This document shows positions 43,689 to 52,024 of a DNA stretch of 64,000 nucleotides, piece by piece (the first letter of the stretch is position 1; every line of letters starts with the position of its first letter). The stretch lies in the NCBI GenBank assembly GCA_964615335.1, contig CAZTMT010000005.1, positions 62,001-126,000 on the forward strand, in the 5' to 3' direction. The notes below the pieces were generated by a model. It saw only the letters and a list, made by a program, of their open reading frames with translations. It had not been told where the DNA came from and made no database searches. Source of the DNA: HR10 sp964615335. GTDB lineage: Bacteria; Acidobacteriota; Blastocatellia; HR10. The translations under genes and the position numbers were made by a program.

Positions 43689-45593
43689 TCACTGAGGAAC
43701 GCGCGGGGCCAGAATGCGCGAGAGCACATCCGGCTTTTGTTCGTCTCTCACCAGATGGGGGAATCGTACTCCTTCGGTGTAGGAGAGCGTCTGTGTGGTG
43801 AAGAACTCGTTGTTCTCCACAAGCAGGTGGATCGCACTTCCCTGACGAGCCGCTTCGAGAGCGCGCCAGAAGACCTCACGGCTGAAGCGTCGCCCGTTGA
43901 CGGCGACAATACGCATTCCGGGCCCGAGCCCACTGCGATAGGCCGGCGTCCCATAGCCGACATCCAGAACCAGACCGTCTTCTTTGAGGACCAGACCGAG
44001 CGAGGCCGGCAGAGGGAGAATCTCTCCCGAAGGGGGAGCGAGGAAGGGATTCGGCGTCTCTGCGTACGCCAGAGTCCATCCTCCTTCACGGAGGCCCCCA
44101 AGTGGTGCCTGCGGTCTCACGTCAGCCACTCGGGAGGTGAAAAAGCTCTTCCAGTCGTAGGGAGCGATCTTCTGGAGCGCGGCATAGAGGTCTTCGGCCG
44201 TGTAGGGTTTGACGAAGATCATGCCTCCGGGTCCGGCGCCCGCGCCGAAAAACGCGCGCGCGAAATCATCCAGCGAGCGCTGTCCTTCGGTCAGGCGAAG
44301 GATGAGAACGTCGGCCTCCAGCCAGAGCAACGCCCCTTCGGGATAGAAATCCACGCCGCGGCGCCAGTTCGCCCATTCCGCCGGAGCCGTGTAGAGAATG
44401 TGCGCTGCTGTCGCTGTGTCCTGCAGCGGTCGCCACAGGCGCCCTGTGCGATGGTTCAACTCATCGGCATAAGCGGCCAGCATCTGACGCCCTTCCTCCA
44501 TCGAGAGCAAGCCGCTTCGTACAGCGAGCACAAGGCCGTAATACTGCGTCAGCCCTTCGTACACCCAGAGCAGATCGGTGAGCATCTCCTGTTGATAGTC
44601 CGCCGTGACCAGCCCGCGAGGGCGAAGCGTCTTGCCGCACCAGGAGTGAACGAACTCGTGAGGGAGCAAGTCGGCGAAGTGTCTGTGGACCTCGTCGTCC
44701 ACGAAGAACTTCTCCGGGACCTGATTATTTGAGGTCTGGTGGTGCTCCAGGCCAAAAGCGCTGATGTGGTCGCTGAGCGACACCAGGAAGTGATAGCGCG
44801 GATAGTGCATCGCGCCGAAAAGCTCCCGGGCTTCTCGAACGAGCCGACGATAGGCCGCAAGGCGCGATTCCGGGATCTGCAGCGCCCATTCGCTATCGGC
44901 GACAATATCCAGAACGTGCGGAGGAAATCCTTCGGCTGCTCCGACAAGCTCGATCCGCCGATAATGCGCTCCGATGACGACAGGGGTGTCAATGAGCAGG
45001 GAGAGCGAGACGGGCTGGAACACGACCTCGTCCTGACGCTCGGTCTCTGCCTGAAGGGCTCCGCCCCATCGCCATCCGGCCGGAAGACGCAGCGTGGGAC
45101 GAACGAGCGTCTGCTCAATTGAGATCCCTCGCGGATAGAGGAGGAACAGATGCCAGTCTATGACGGCGAGCTTGGCCGAAGGGTTCGTGCTGAAGCCTCC
45201 GGGCGCCGTCGGAGAGAGGTAATCGAAGGTCACGTTCAGGCGAGAGACGCCCTGAGGGATCTCGGTGTGGAAGGCGAAGAGGTCGCCGGAGTCGCGCCGC
45301 CAGGGGATCTCGCGGCCTTGCGCTTCCAGTTTCAACCCGGCGAGGTTCACGATCGGGCCTGTCGGCCCGTGCTCGCCCGGAATCCATTTCGGATAGACGA
45401 GCACAAGCGGACCCGGCGCGACCGGGATCACCATCCGCACATGGAAGATCTTGCGAGGAGCTTCGGAGGCGTCTACCCACAGCTCAATCGGAGGGGCTTC
45501 TCGCTGAAGCGAAGCTCCCGAGATCGGTCCGAACGCCAGAAGGATAACAAGGCCAACTCCCAGCGAGAACGTGCGTTGACTTCTGCTGCGCAT
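43689..45593 (-). CDS. M61-family metallopeptidase with C-terminal PDZ domain
   Basis: 634-residue exported zinc aminopeptidase of the glycyl-aminopeptidase family. Signal peptide: VGLVILLAFGPISGAS. The N-terminal beta domain is at about 35-215. The catalytic part has GLEHHQTS (281-288), HEFVH (His312, Glu313, His316) and the third zinc ligand Glu346 in YEGLTQYYG. A PDZ-like domain covers about 500-600 (LGLVLKEDGLVLDVGYGTPAYRSGLGPGMRI). AAGGAGG precedes the ATG. It is the first structural gene after the GntR regulator and probably works with the M14 enzyme of the same set. Confidence 0.92.
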   Translation of the reverse strand: MRSRSQRTFSLGVGLVILLAFGPISGASLQREAPPIELWVDASEAPRKIFHVRMVIPVAPGPLVLVYPKWIPGEHGPTGPIVNLAGLKLEAQGREIPWRRDSGDLFAFHTEIPQGVSRLNVTFDYLSPTAPGGFSTNPSAKLAVIDWHLFLLYPRGISIEQTLVRPTLRLPAGWRWGGALQAETERQDEVVFQPVSLSLLIDTPVVIGAHYRRIELVGAAEGFPPHVLDIVADSEWALQIPESRLAAYRRLVREARELFGAMHYPRYHFLVSLSDHISAFGLEHHQTSNNQVPEKFFVDDEVHRHFADLLPHEFVHSWCGKTLRPRGLVTADYQQEMLTDLLWVYEGLTQYYGLVLAVRSGLLSMEEGRQMLAAYADELNHRTGRLWRPLQDTATAAHILYTAPAEWANWRRGVDFYPEGALLWLEADVLILRLTEGQRSLDDFARAFFGAGAGPGGMIFVKPYTAEDLYAALQKIAPYDWKSFFTSRVADVRPQAPLGGLREGGWTLAYAETPNPFLAPPSGEILPLPASLGLVLKEDGLVLDVGYGTPAYRSGLGPGMRIVAVNGRRFSREVFWRALEAARQGSAIHLLVENNEFFTTQTLSYTEGVRFPHLVRDEQKPDVLSRILAPRVPQ

Positions 45594-45665
45594 GTGACTC
45601 CTCCTTGAGGGGGCACCTGGTCGGCCGGAGCGATCGCCGTCGGCAGAGGCGTCTGCGGCAGATCC

Positions 45666-46334
45666 TCACGCCAGGAACAGCTTCGAGGTCCGTTCCTTCG
45701 TGCTCTGAATATGTCGCTCCATCGCGCGGCGCGCCTTGTCGGGATCGCCCTCGCGCAGGGCGTGGACGATGGCCGTGTGCTCCTCGACCAGAAGCGGACC
45801 GTAAGCCCCCAGTCCGATCGTCTGATAGAAAAAGCGCTGAAGCTTGTTCTCCACTTCCGTCACAATCTCATGCAACAGACTGTTGCCCGTCGCTTCGGCG
45901 ATCAGCGTGTGAAACCGGAAATTGGCTCGGATGAACTCGAAGTAGCTCTTTCGATCCTCGAAGGTGTAGGAGTGTTGGCAGAGTTGCTCCAGAACATGAA
46001 GCTGCTCGGGCGTGACGGCGCGAGCGGCCAGCTCGGCGCAGGCGCTCTCGACAATGAGCTGCACCTGGTAGAGCTTCTGCAGATCCTCGAAGGTGATCGG
46101 TGGGATGAGATATCCTCGGTAGGGGATGCTCTGCAGCAAGCCCTCCTTCTCCAGGAGCGTGCAGGCTTCCCGAATCGGCGTGCGACTGACCTTGAAGCGT
46201 CGCGCGAGTTCGGTCTCCGAGAAATAGTGTCCGGGTTTGAGAGCGCCGGTGATGATCTCGGCTTTGAGCCGGTCGTAGATGCCATCGGATAAAATGCGCC
46301 GTGGTGGCGCGCTCGTTGGCCGGCTTCGTCGCAT
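45666..46334 (-). CDS. GntR-family transcriptional regulator, FCD subfamily
   Basis: 222-residue DNA-binding regulator. The N-terminal winged helix-turn-helix has LKAEIITGALKPG, LARRFKVSRTPIREACTLLE and a YRGYLIPPI wing. The C-terminal all-helical FCD ligand-binding domain has metal-ligand-type residues in FIRANFRFHTLIAEA and HTAIVHALREGD. Such proteins usually sense organic acids or amino-acid-derived metabolites and repress nearby genes. It lies upstream of the M61-MFS-receptor genes. Its -10 element ends 13 nt from the ATG, so the mRNA would be almost leaderless; no Shine-Dalgarno is seen. A downstream start is unlikely because the DNA-binding domain begins near residue 15. Confidence 0.93.
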   Translation of the reverse strand: MRRSRPTSAPPRRILSDGIYDRLKAEIITGALKPGHYFSETELARRFKVSRTPIREACTLLEKEGLLQSIPYRGYLIPPITFEDLQKLYQVQLIVESACAELAARAVTPEQLHVLEQLCQHSYTFEDRKSYFEFIRANFRFHTLIAEATGNSLLHEIVTEVENKLQRFFYQTIGLGAYGPLLVEEHTAIVHALREGDPDKARRAMERHIQSTKERTSKLFLA

Positions 46335-46344
46335 ACGAAGAGCC
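46322..46344. promoter_or_regulatory. Candidate autoregulatory operator at the GntR start codon
   Basis: An inverted repeat CTTCGT-5 nt-ACGAAG spans the ATG, with flanking GGC/GCC pairing interrupted by a small bulge. It has the GT(N)5AC core expected for GntR proteins and overlaps the transcription start. Confidence 0.4.
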
Positions 46345-46346
46345 GT

Positions 46347-46375
46347 ATTATTGCGATCGTCCCGGAGACTGTCAA
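46347..46375 (-). promoter_or_regulatory. Predicted strong promoter of the GntR gene
   Basis: Minus-strand TTGACA (46375-46370), 17 nt spacer and AATAAT (46352-46347). Expected start site is about 46340, only about 6 nt before the ATG. Confidence 0.65.
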
Positions 46376-46406
46376 GGCGCGTTCGAGAGAACGCCCGGTT
46401 GGCGTC

Positions 46407-46988
46407 TCAACGGGGCGAGGTTTCGATCAGGCGCAGGAAGCGTTCGTGGACGCGCCGGTCTTCGGTCAGCTCGGGATGGAAGGTGGCCGCCAGGCAGCGT
46501 CCCTGCTGCACGAGCACGGGGTGTCCTCCGTGTTCGGCGAGCACTTCGACGCCCGGACCGACGCGCGTGATGATGGGGGCGCGGATGTAGACCATCTCCA
46601 GGGGAGGGGGGCCCAGGGCGGGGCTGAGCGCGCGATCCACGAAGCTATTGATCTGACGGCCGTAGGCATTGCGCTGCACGGAGATGTCTATCAGGCCGAG
46701 CGACGGTTGACGGGGATTGGTGACTTCGCGCGCCAGCAGGATCGCGCCCGCGCAGGTCCCGAAGAACGCTCCTCCCTGACGGGCGAAATCCTGAAGCGGC
46801 TCCCAGAAGCCCTCCTCCCGAAGGAACTTCAACATCGTCGTGCTCTCGCCGCCAGGGAGAATCAAGCCCGATATCTCGCGCAATTGCTCGGGATGTCGCA
46901 CCTCGCACCAGGGCACGCCGAGCTGCTGCAGGACGCGCCCGTGAGCGGCGAAATCTCCTTGAACGGCCAGCACCCCGATCCTGCGCAT
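46407..46988 (-). CDS. pdxT: Pyridoxal 5'-phosphate synthase glutaminase subunit
   Basis: 193-residue class I glutamine amidotransferase supplying ammonia to PdxS for vitamin B6 synthesis. It shows GVLAVQGDFAAH at the start, LILPGGEST, the nucleophile Cys79 in GTCAGAILLA, and His171/Glu173 in FHPELTE, which complete the triad. Length is normal. It begins 4 nt after the pdxS stop and shares the pdxS promoter. The partner subunit lies directly upstream, so the whole deoxyxylulose-independent route is encoded here. Confidence 0.97.
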   Translation of the reverse strand: MRRIGVLAVQGDFAAHGRVLQQLGVPWCEVRHPEQLREISGLILPGGESTTMLKFLREEGFWEPLQDFARQGGAFFGTCAGAILLAREVTNPRQPSLGLIDISVQRNAYGRQINSFVDRALSPALGPPPLEMVYIRAPIITRVGPGVEVLAEHGGHPVLVQQGRCLAATFHPELTEDRRVHERFLRLIETSPR

Positions 46989-46991
46989 CGC

Positions 46992-47876
46992 TCACCATCC
47001 GCGCGTTTGCAAAAGCTCCTCTTTGGCCAGCCGGGAGACATCCAGCCCGCGCATGGGTTCGCCCAGCTCCTCGCTCGCCTCCAGAATCATCTTGGGATCG
47101 TTATAATAGGTCACGGCCTTGACGATCGCGCGGGCGCGTCGCGCGGGATCTTCGGATTTGAAGATCCCCGATCCGACGAAGACAGCCTCCGCCCCCAATT
47201 GCATGCAGAGCGCCGCGTCGGCCGGAGTGGCAATGCCTCCGGCGGCGAAGTTGGGAACGGGCAAGCGCCCGTGTTCGGCGACCCATTGGACCAATTCGTA
47301 GGGAGCGCCCAGGCGTTTGCTCTCAGCCATCAACTCCTCTTTGGGGAGGACCGTCAGGCGCCGGATGGCATCCATGACGTGGCGGAGATGGCGGACGGCT
47401 TCGACGATGTTCCCCGAGCCCGCTTCGCCCTTCGTGCGAATCATGGCCGCGCCCTCAGCGATGCGGCGCAAGGCCTCTCCGAGATCGCGCGCGCCGCAGA
47501 CGAAGGGGACTTTGAACTGGTGTTTGTCAATATGATGCTCCTCGTCGGCGGGTGTGAGCACCTCGCTCTCGTCAATGAAATCCACGCCCAGCTCTTGCAA
47601 GATCTGCGCCTCGACGAAATGGCCGATGCGCACTTTCGCCATCACGGGAATGGAGACGGCTTCCATGATCTCCCGAATCCGCCGGATCGAGGCCATGCGG
47701 GCTACGCCCCCTTCGGCGCGAATGTCCGCCGGCACGCGCTCCAGAGCCATCACGGCGACAGCCCCTGCTTCCTCGGCAATGCGGGCTTGCTCGGCCGTGG
47801 TGACGTCCATGATGACGCCCCCTTTGAGCATTTCGGCCAATCCGACCTTCACGCGGAACAGATCATCCATCCTCAT
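46992..47876 (-). CDS. pdxS: Pyridoxal 5'-phosphate synthase lyase subunit
   Basis: 294-residue TIM-barrel subunit joining ribose 5-phosphate, glyceraldehyde 3-phosphate and ammonia to give PLP; it assembles as a dodecamer with PdxT. Canonical active-site lysines are in place: Lys81 in MAKVRIGHF and Lys149 in IRTKGEAGSGN. Phosphate-site residues are in NFAAGGIATPADAA and VGSGIFKS. GGAGGGAGG precedes the ATG. The transcript leader is about 140 nt long, and an inverted repeat overlaps the promoter start region. Confidence 0.98.
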   Translation of the reverse strand: MRMDDLFRVKVGLAEMLKGGVIMDVTTAEQARIAEEAGAVAVMALERVPADIRAEGGVARMASIRRIREIMEAVSIPVMAKVRIGHFVEAQILQELGVDFIDESEVLTPADEEHHIDKHQFKVPFVCGARDLGEALRRIAEGAAMIRTKGEAGSGNIVEAVRHLRHVMDAIRRLTVLPKEELMAESKRLGAPYELVQWVAEHGRLPVPNFAAGGIATPADAALCMQLGAEAVFVGSGIFKSEDPARRARAIVKAVTYYNDPKMILEASEELGEPMRGLDVSRLAKEELLQTRGW

Positions 47877-48005
47877 GCCGTTTCCTCCCTCCTGACCTCG
47901 GGGATTGGAGCGAGCCCCCTTCTGAGATCGTAAAGCGGGAATCTCTTCCCCCTCGAAGGGGTCCTGCCCGGAGCCGATCGTTCGCTCGTACGGCCCATCC
48001 TCTTC

Positions 48006-48028
48006 ATCGCTTCCAAGCCAGAAGCGAT
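48006..48028. promoter_or_regulatory. Inverted repeat over the pdxST transcription start
   Basis: Perfect 8-bp arms ATCGCTTC and GAAGCGAT with a 7-nt spacer. It abuts the -10 box and covers the predicted start site, so it is a candidate repressor site (or a 5' mRNA hairpin if initiation is further upstream). The binding protein is unknown. Confidence 0.4.
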
Positions 48029-48056
48029 TATACTCGAACTCTCAGGAGGAGGGCAA
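48027..48056 (-). promoter_or_regulatory. Predicted promoter of pdxST
   Basis: Minus-strand -35 TTGCCC (48056-48051), 18 nt spacer, perfect -10 TATAAT (48032-48027). Confidence 0.6.
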
Positions 48057-48127
48057 AATCCCTTTTTGCGGAAATCCCCGCCGCACGAAGCGACCTTTGG
48101 GCCGGCGGTCCGAGGACGCGGGACTCG

Positions 48128-48487
48128 TCAGAGAGGTCGCCGTTCCGGCGCCAGATCCGCCCCCTCGCCCAGGCGACGGTCGCCGGAACGATAGCTCCTG
48201 AGCACCTGGTCGAGCAATTCGCCCGCTTCTGCGCTGCGCTGCGCCAGTTGAGCGTCCAACTGCTCGTACCGCTGCTTCATCTGATGCAACTCGTCGGCGA
48301 TCAGCAACGCCGCCAAAATGGCGACCTTCAGGGAGTCCACCGTGAGGGTCTTCGAGGCGATCTCGCGCATGTGGCGATCCACATACGCGGCCAGTTGCTG
48401 GATGTACTCGGCGTTGCCGTCGGCGCGCAAGTTGTAGGTTTGATTGTAGATCTCGACTTTCACTGTTTGTGTGCGCGTTGTCTCCAT
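48128..48487 (-). CDS. zapA: Cell division protein ZapA-like
   Basis: 119-residue FtsZ-ring-associated protein. The N-terminal beta-strand region (VKVEIYNQTYNLRA) and YIQQLAAYVDRHMREIA are characteristic, followed by LKVAILAALLIADELHQMK and a helical coiled coil. ZapA dimers bundle FtsZ filaments at midcell. AGGAG stands 4 nt before the ATG at 48487. An alternative ATG at 48511 would overlap the preceding stop as ATGA. It follows a small coiled-coil gene and pheT. Confidence 0.88.
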   Translation of the reverse strand: METTRTQTVKVEIYNQTYNLRADGNAEYIQQLAAYVDRHMREIASKTLTVDSLKVAILAALLIADELHQMKQRYEQLDAQLAQRSAEAGELLDQVLRSYRSGDRRLGEGADLAPERRPL

Positions 48488-48507
48488 AGGCTCCTGCGTT
48501 CCTCGTC

Positions 48508-48786
48508 TCATCGCATGGAATCCACCATCTCCTGCTCCAGAACCGAGAGAGCTTCGAGCATGGCTTCGATCTTGAGCTTGATCGCATCGCGTTCGGTCAG
48601 CAGGCGCTCCACCTGAGCTTCCAGGCGATCTTTCTCGGCCAAAAGCGCGCTGATCTCTCGCCGCATCGTCAGGATCTCTTTCTCCAGCGCTTCCTTCTCT
48701 TGCCGCAGAGCCTTAAACTGCTCAATGGCGCGGTAGATCTTATCTTCCAGGTGCGCGAACTTTTCCAGCCCACTTAATCCCGCCAC
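48508..48786 (-). CDS. Small coiled-coil protein, ZapB-like by position
   Basis: 92-residue hydrophilic protein that is nearly all heptad repeats (LEDKIYRAIEQFKALRQEKE and on through about residue 85). No enzymatic motif is present. It is placed between pheT and zapA and ends in overlap with the region of the zapA start. By size, predicted coiled coil and neighbour it resembles division proteins such as ZapB, but this rests on context. The GTG at 48786 has GGAGG 7 nt upstream; an ATG 6 nt earlier overlaps that site. Confidence 0.75.
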   Translation of the reverse strand: MAGLSGLEKFAHLEDKIYRAIEQFKALRQEKEALEKEILTMRREISALLAEKDRLEAQVERLLTERDAIKLKIEAMLEALSVLEQEMVDSMR

Positions 48787-48875
48787 GATCATCCCTCCCC
48801 ACGACGCACAACTGAACCGTATTGTACTCCGATAGGCCGGATCTGGCAACTCCTTTTTTCCCGCGCGGACCCGCG

Positions 48876-50927
48876 TCAGGCGCGCGGCTCGATCCGAAAC
48901 CGCTCGCGCAGGTGCGCCAGAAGACGCGCCTGGATCTCGGTGATCTCCTCTTCGGTCAGCGTGCGGTCCTCCGCCTGCAGGCGGACGCTGATTGAGAGCG
49001 AGCGTTTCTCGGCCGGGATATTCGGGCCCACGTAGACGTCAAAGAGACGCACGTCGGCGATCTCCGGAATTCCCAGCTCCGCAATACTGCGCTCGATCTC
49101 GGCGTAGGAGACTCCGCGGGGGACCAGCAGCGAGAAGTCGCGGACGACGGCGGGGAATCGAGGCAGCGGCTGGTATCGGATCGCTTCCCCTTCGGCACGG
49201 AGGAGCTTCTCCAAATCGAGTTCGGCGACAAAGACCGGTTGCTTGAACTTGAAAAGAGCGGCCACGCGCGGATGGAGCTGCCCGAAATCCCCGATCACTT
49301 CTCCTTCAAGGAGCAGACGGGCCGATTGGCCCGGATGCAAATATTCCTGCGGGGAGGTGTCGAAGGTGATGCGCCGAAGGCGCAGCTTGTCGAGCAGGGC
49401 TTCGAGCGCCCCCTTCATCTCGTAGAATCCGAACGGGCGCTGATGCTCTCGCCACGCACGCTCGTTGAGCAGGCCCGTCGCCACAAGTCCCAGCCGCTCT
49501 CGCTCCTGGGGTCGTTCTCCCATCCCGCCGGCGAAGAAGCAACGCCCGATCTCATACAGGCGCACCGAGCGCACCCCATGATGCAGGTTTCGCAGCACCG
49601 ATTCGAGCAGGCCCGGCAGCAGACTCGTCCGCAGTTGCGCGCGCGTCTCATCGAGCGGGTTCTTCAAACGGCAAACGCGCACCTCTTCTCCCCGGAAGAG
49701 GGCGTCCCATTGCTCGTTGACGAAGCTGAAGGTGATCGCTTCGCTGAAGCCCAGCGCCGAGAGGACCGCACGCACGGCGCGCCGCTTCTCTTCGCCGGGC
49801 AGCAATTCTCCGTAGCCGTTCCACGCCGGCAGCGTCATGGGAATCGCTTCGTATCCGACGTGTCGGGCGATCTCTTCGACCAGATCATCCTCCCCGTCAA
49901 TATCCACGCGGAAGCTCGGCGGCGTCGCCCAGAGCTGCTCCGAGTCCGCGCGCTCGACATGGAACCCGAGGGCGCCGAGAATGCGTAGGGCTTCCTCCCA
50001 GGGGACATCAAACCCCAGAAGGCGGCGCACGCGCTGACGCCGCAAACGCACGGGCTCACGCCGGAGAGGATGGGGGTAGACATCCAGAGCCCCGCGCAGA
50101 ACGCGCCCTCCGGCGACCTTCTGAATGAGCCCAGCCGCGCGATCGGCCGCGCGCCGAGGCGCGCCGTAATCGGCGCCGCGCTCGAAACGGTAGGAGGCTT
50201 CGGTGCTCATGGCGAGGGCTCGCGCCGTGCGCCGGATCGAGAGGGGATGAAAGTAAGCGCTCTCCAGAAGCACGTCGCGCGTCGTCTCAGAGATCCCCGT
50301 TTCCTCTCCCCCCATGATCCCGGCCAGAGCGACAGGGCGCGCAGCGTCAGCGATCACCAGCATATCCTCGCGCAGCGTTCGCTTCACCCCATCCAGCGTC
50401 ACCAGCAGCTCGCCCGCGCGCGCCCGGCGCACGACGATGCGTCGCCCGATGAGCTTCTCCAGATCGAACGCATGAAGGGGATGGCCCAATTCCAGAAGGA
50501 CGAGATTCGTGATGTCCGTGACATTGTTGATGCTGCGCTGGCCCAGCCGCTCCAATCGCTCCGCGATCCACGGCGGCGAAGGGCCGACGCGTACTCCGCG
50601 AATCACCCGCGCGACGTATCGGGGGCAGAGATCGGGGTCCTGAATCTCCACCGACGTCACGCGCGCCGTCTCTTCGTCATCTTCTTCGAGATGGGCCTCC
50701 GGGTATCGGACGGATGTGCCGCAGAGGACGGCGATCTCGCGCGCCACGCCCAGATGCGAGAGACAATCGGGCCGATTCGACGTCAGATCTAACTCCAGAA
50801 GGAAATCTCCATCCTTCTCCTCCACGCGATCCACAGCCAAACCCACCTGCGTGAGTCTTTCGGCCAGCTCGCGCGGCGAGAGATCGAAATCCACCAGCTC
50901 CTTCAACCAGCGGTAGCTGACTCTCAT
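48876..50927 (-). CDS. pheT: Phenylalanine-tRNA ligase beta subunit, short form
   Basis: 683-residue beta subunit of phenylalanyl-tRNA synthetase, which pairs with PheS in an alpha2beta2 enzyme. It starts MRVSYRWLKELVDFDLSPREL and proceeds within about 45 residues to DLTSNRPDCLSHLGVAREIA. In typical 790-800 residue PheT an OB-fold tRNA-binding domain lies between these motifs; it is missing here. Editing/B3-B4 region: WIAERLERLGQRSINNVTDITN. B5: RRQRVRRLLG. The C-terminal FDX-ACB anticodon-binding domain (FPAVVRDFSLLVP...) is present. The gene follows pheS by 33 nt. Confidence 0.96.
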   Translation of the reverse strand: MRVSYRWLKELVDFDLSPRELAERLTQVGLAVDRVEEKDGDFLLELDLTSNRPDCLSHLGVAREIAVLCGTSVRYPEAHLEEDDEETARVTSVEIQDPDLCPRYVARVIRGVRVGPSPPWIAERLERLGQRSINNVTDITNLVLLELGHPLHAFDLEKLIGRRIVVRRARAGELLVTLDGVKRTLREDMLVIADAARPVALAGIMGGEETGISETTRDVLLESAYFHPLSIRRTARALAMSTEASYRFERGADYGAPRRAADRAAGLIQKVAGGRVLRGALDVYPHPLRREPVRLRRQRVRRLLGFDVPWEEALRILGALGFHVERADSEQLWATPPSFRVDIDGEDDLVEEIARHVGYEAIPMTLPAWNGYGELLPGEEKRRAVRAVLSALGFSEAITFSFVNEQWDALFRGEEVRVCRLKNPLDETRAQLRTSLLPGLLESVLRNLHHGVRSVRLYEIGRCFFAGGMGERPQERERLGLVATGLLNERAWREHQRPFGFYEMKGALEALLDKLRLRRITFDTSPQEYLHPGQSARLLLEGEVIGDFGQLHPRVAALFKFKQPVFVAELDLEKLLRAEGEAIRYQPLPRFPAVVRDFSLLVPRGVSYAEIERSIAELGIPEIADVRLFDVYVGPNIPAEKRSLSISVRLQAEDRTLTEEEITEIQARLLAHLRERFRIEPRA

Positions 50928-50960
50928 ACGTCGGTATGTCCCCGCGCCAGAGAACGCATC

Positions 50961-51989
50961 TCAGAAGCCGAACTGTTCGAGGAACCGAAGATCGTTTTCA
51001 TATAAGAGCCGGATATCGTCCAAACCGTAAAGCAGCGCCGCCATGCGATCCAGGCCCAGGCCGAAGGCGAATCCGGTGAACTCCTCCGGATCAATCGAGA
51101 CGCCTCGCAGCACGCGCGGGTGCACCATGCCGCACCCTCCCAGCTCGATCCACCCCGCCCCTTTGCAGACGCGGCAGCCTCTTCCCTGACAAACGAAGCA
51201 ACTGAAGTCCACTTCGGCGCTCGGCTCCGTGAAAGGGAAGTAGCTCGGACGGAAGCGCGTGCGCACCTGCGGCCCGAACATCCGCCGGACGAATTCTTGC
51301 AGCGTCCCTTTCAGATCGCCCATCGTGATCTCGCGATCCAGCGCCAATCCCTCGACCTGAAAGAACATGGGATTGTGCGTCGGATCGGGCGTATCGCGGC
51401 GGAAGACCTTCCCCGGCGCGATGATGCGCAGCGGAGGACGGCGCCGCTCGAGGGTTCGGATCTGCACGGTCGAGGTCTGCGTGCGCAGGGCCAGGTCCTC
51501 GCTCAGATAGAACGTGTCCTGGGCTTCGCGCGCGGGATGTCCGGGGGGGATGTTCAGGGCGTCGAAGTTATAGTAGCTCGTCTCGACCTCGGGACCGTCT
51601 TCGACGGAATAGCCCATGGAGACGAAGATGTCTTCGATCTGCTGGCGGATGAGGGTGATCGGATGTCGGGCGCCGAACGAGGGTCTCAATCCCGGCAGCG
51701 TGATGTCCAGGCGCTCTCGCTCGAAGCGCTCGGCTTCGGCCTGTTCTTCCAGTCGGAGGCGGAGCTGCTCGAGCGCCGTTTCGGCTTCTTCTTTCAGCTC
51801 GTTGAGCAGACGTCCGATCTCCCGACGCTGCTCCGGAGCCAGCGCGCCCAGCTCTTTGATGAGCTGCGTGATCAGGCCGCTTTTGCGCCCCAGATACCGA
51901 TCGCGCACGCGGGCCAGGGCCGAGAGATCCGCGACCTGTTGCAGCTCCGCGCGCAATTGGGCGCGCACTTCTTCGATGCGCTCGCGCAT
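50961..51989 (-). CDS. pheS: Phenylalanine-tRNA ligase alpha subunit
   Basis: 342-residue catalytic subunit of phenylalanyl-tRNA synthetase. It has an N-terminal coiled-coil arm (about 1-85) then class II motifs: motif 1 around HPITLIRQQIEDIFVSMGY, motif 2 in KVFRRDTPDPTHNPMFFQVEG, and motif 3 in FAFGLGLDRMAALLYG. A Cys-rich stretch, CFVCQGRGCRVCKGAGW, resembles the zinc knot in some PheS. The ATG at 51989 is selected because GAGGAG lies 9 nt upstream; the longer frame runs into rplT. Confidence 0.97.
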   Translation of the reverse strand: MRERIEEVRAQLRAELQQVADLSALARVRDRYLGRKSGLITQLIKELGALAPEQRREIGRLLNELKEEAETALEQLRLRLEEQAEAERFERERLDITLPGLRPSFGARHPITLIRQQIEDIFVSMGYSVEDGPEVETSYYNFDALNIPPGHPAREAQDTFYLSEDLALRTQTSTVQIRTLERRRPPLRIIAPGKVFRRDTPDPTHNPMFFQVEGLALDREITMGDLKGTLQEFVRRMFGPQVRTRFRPSYFPFTEPSAEVDFSCFVCQGRGCRVCKGAGWIELGGCGMVHPRVLRGVSIDPEEFTGFAFGLGLDRMAALLYGLDDIRLLYENDLRFLEQFGF

Positions 51990-52024
51990 CGCCGGGATCT
52001 CCTCGCCGATCGGAGCGCTTCCGG

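Noticed and set aside
47881..48127. 6S RNA downstream of zapA
   Set aside because: 6S RNA often follows zapA, but this interval is explained by the pdxST promoter and leader, and I could not fold a long closing stem with a central bubble.
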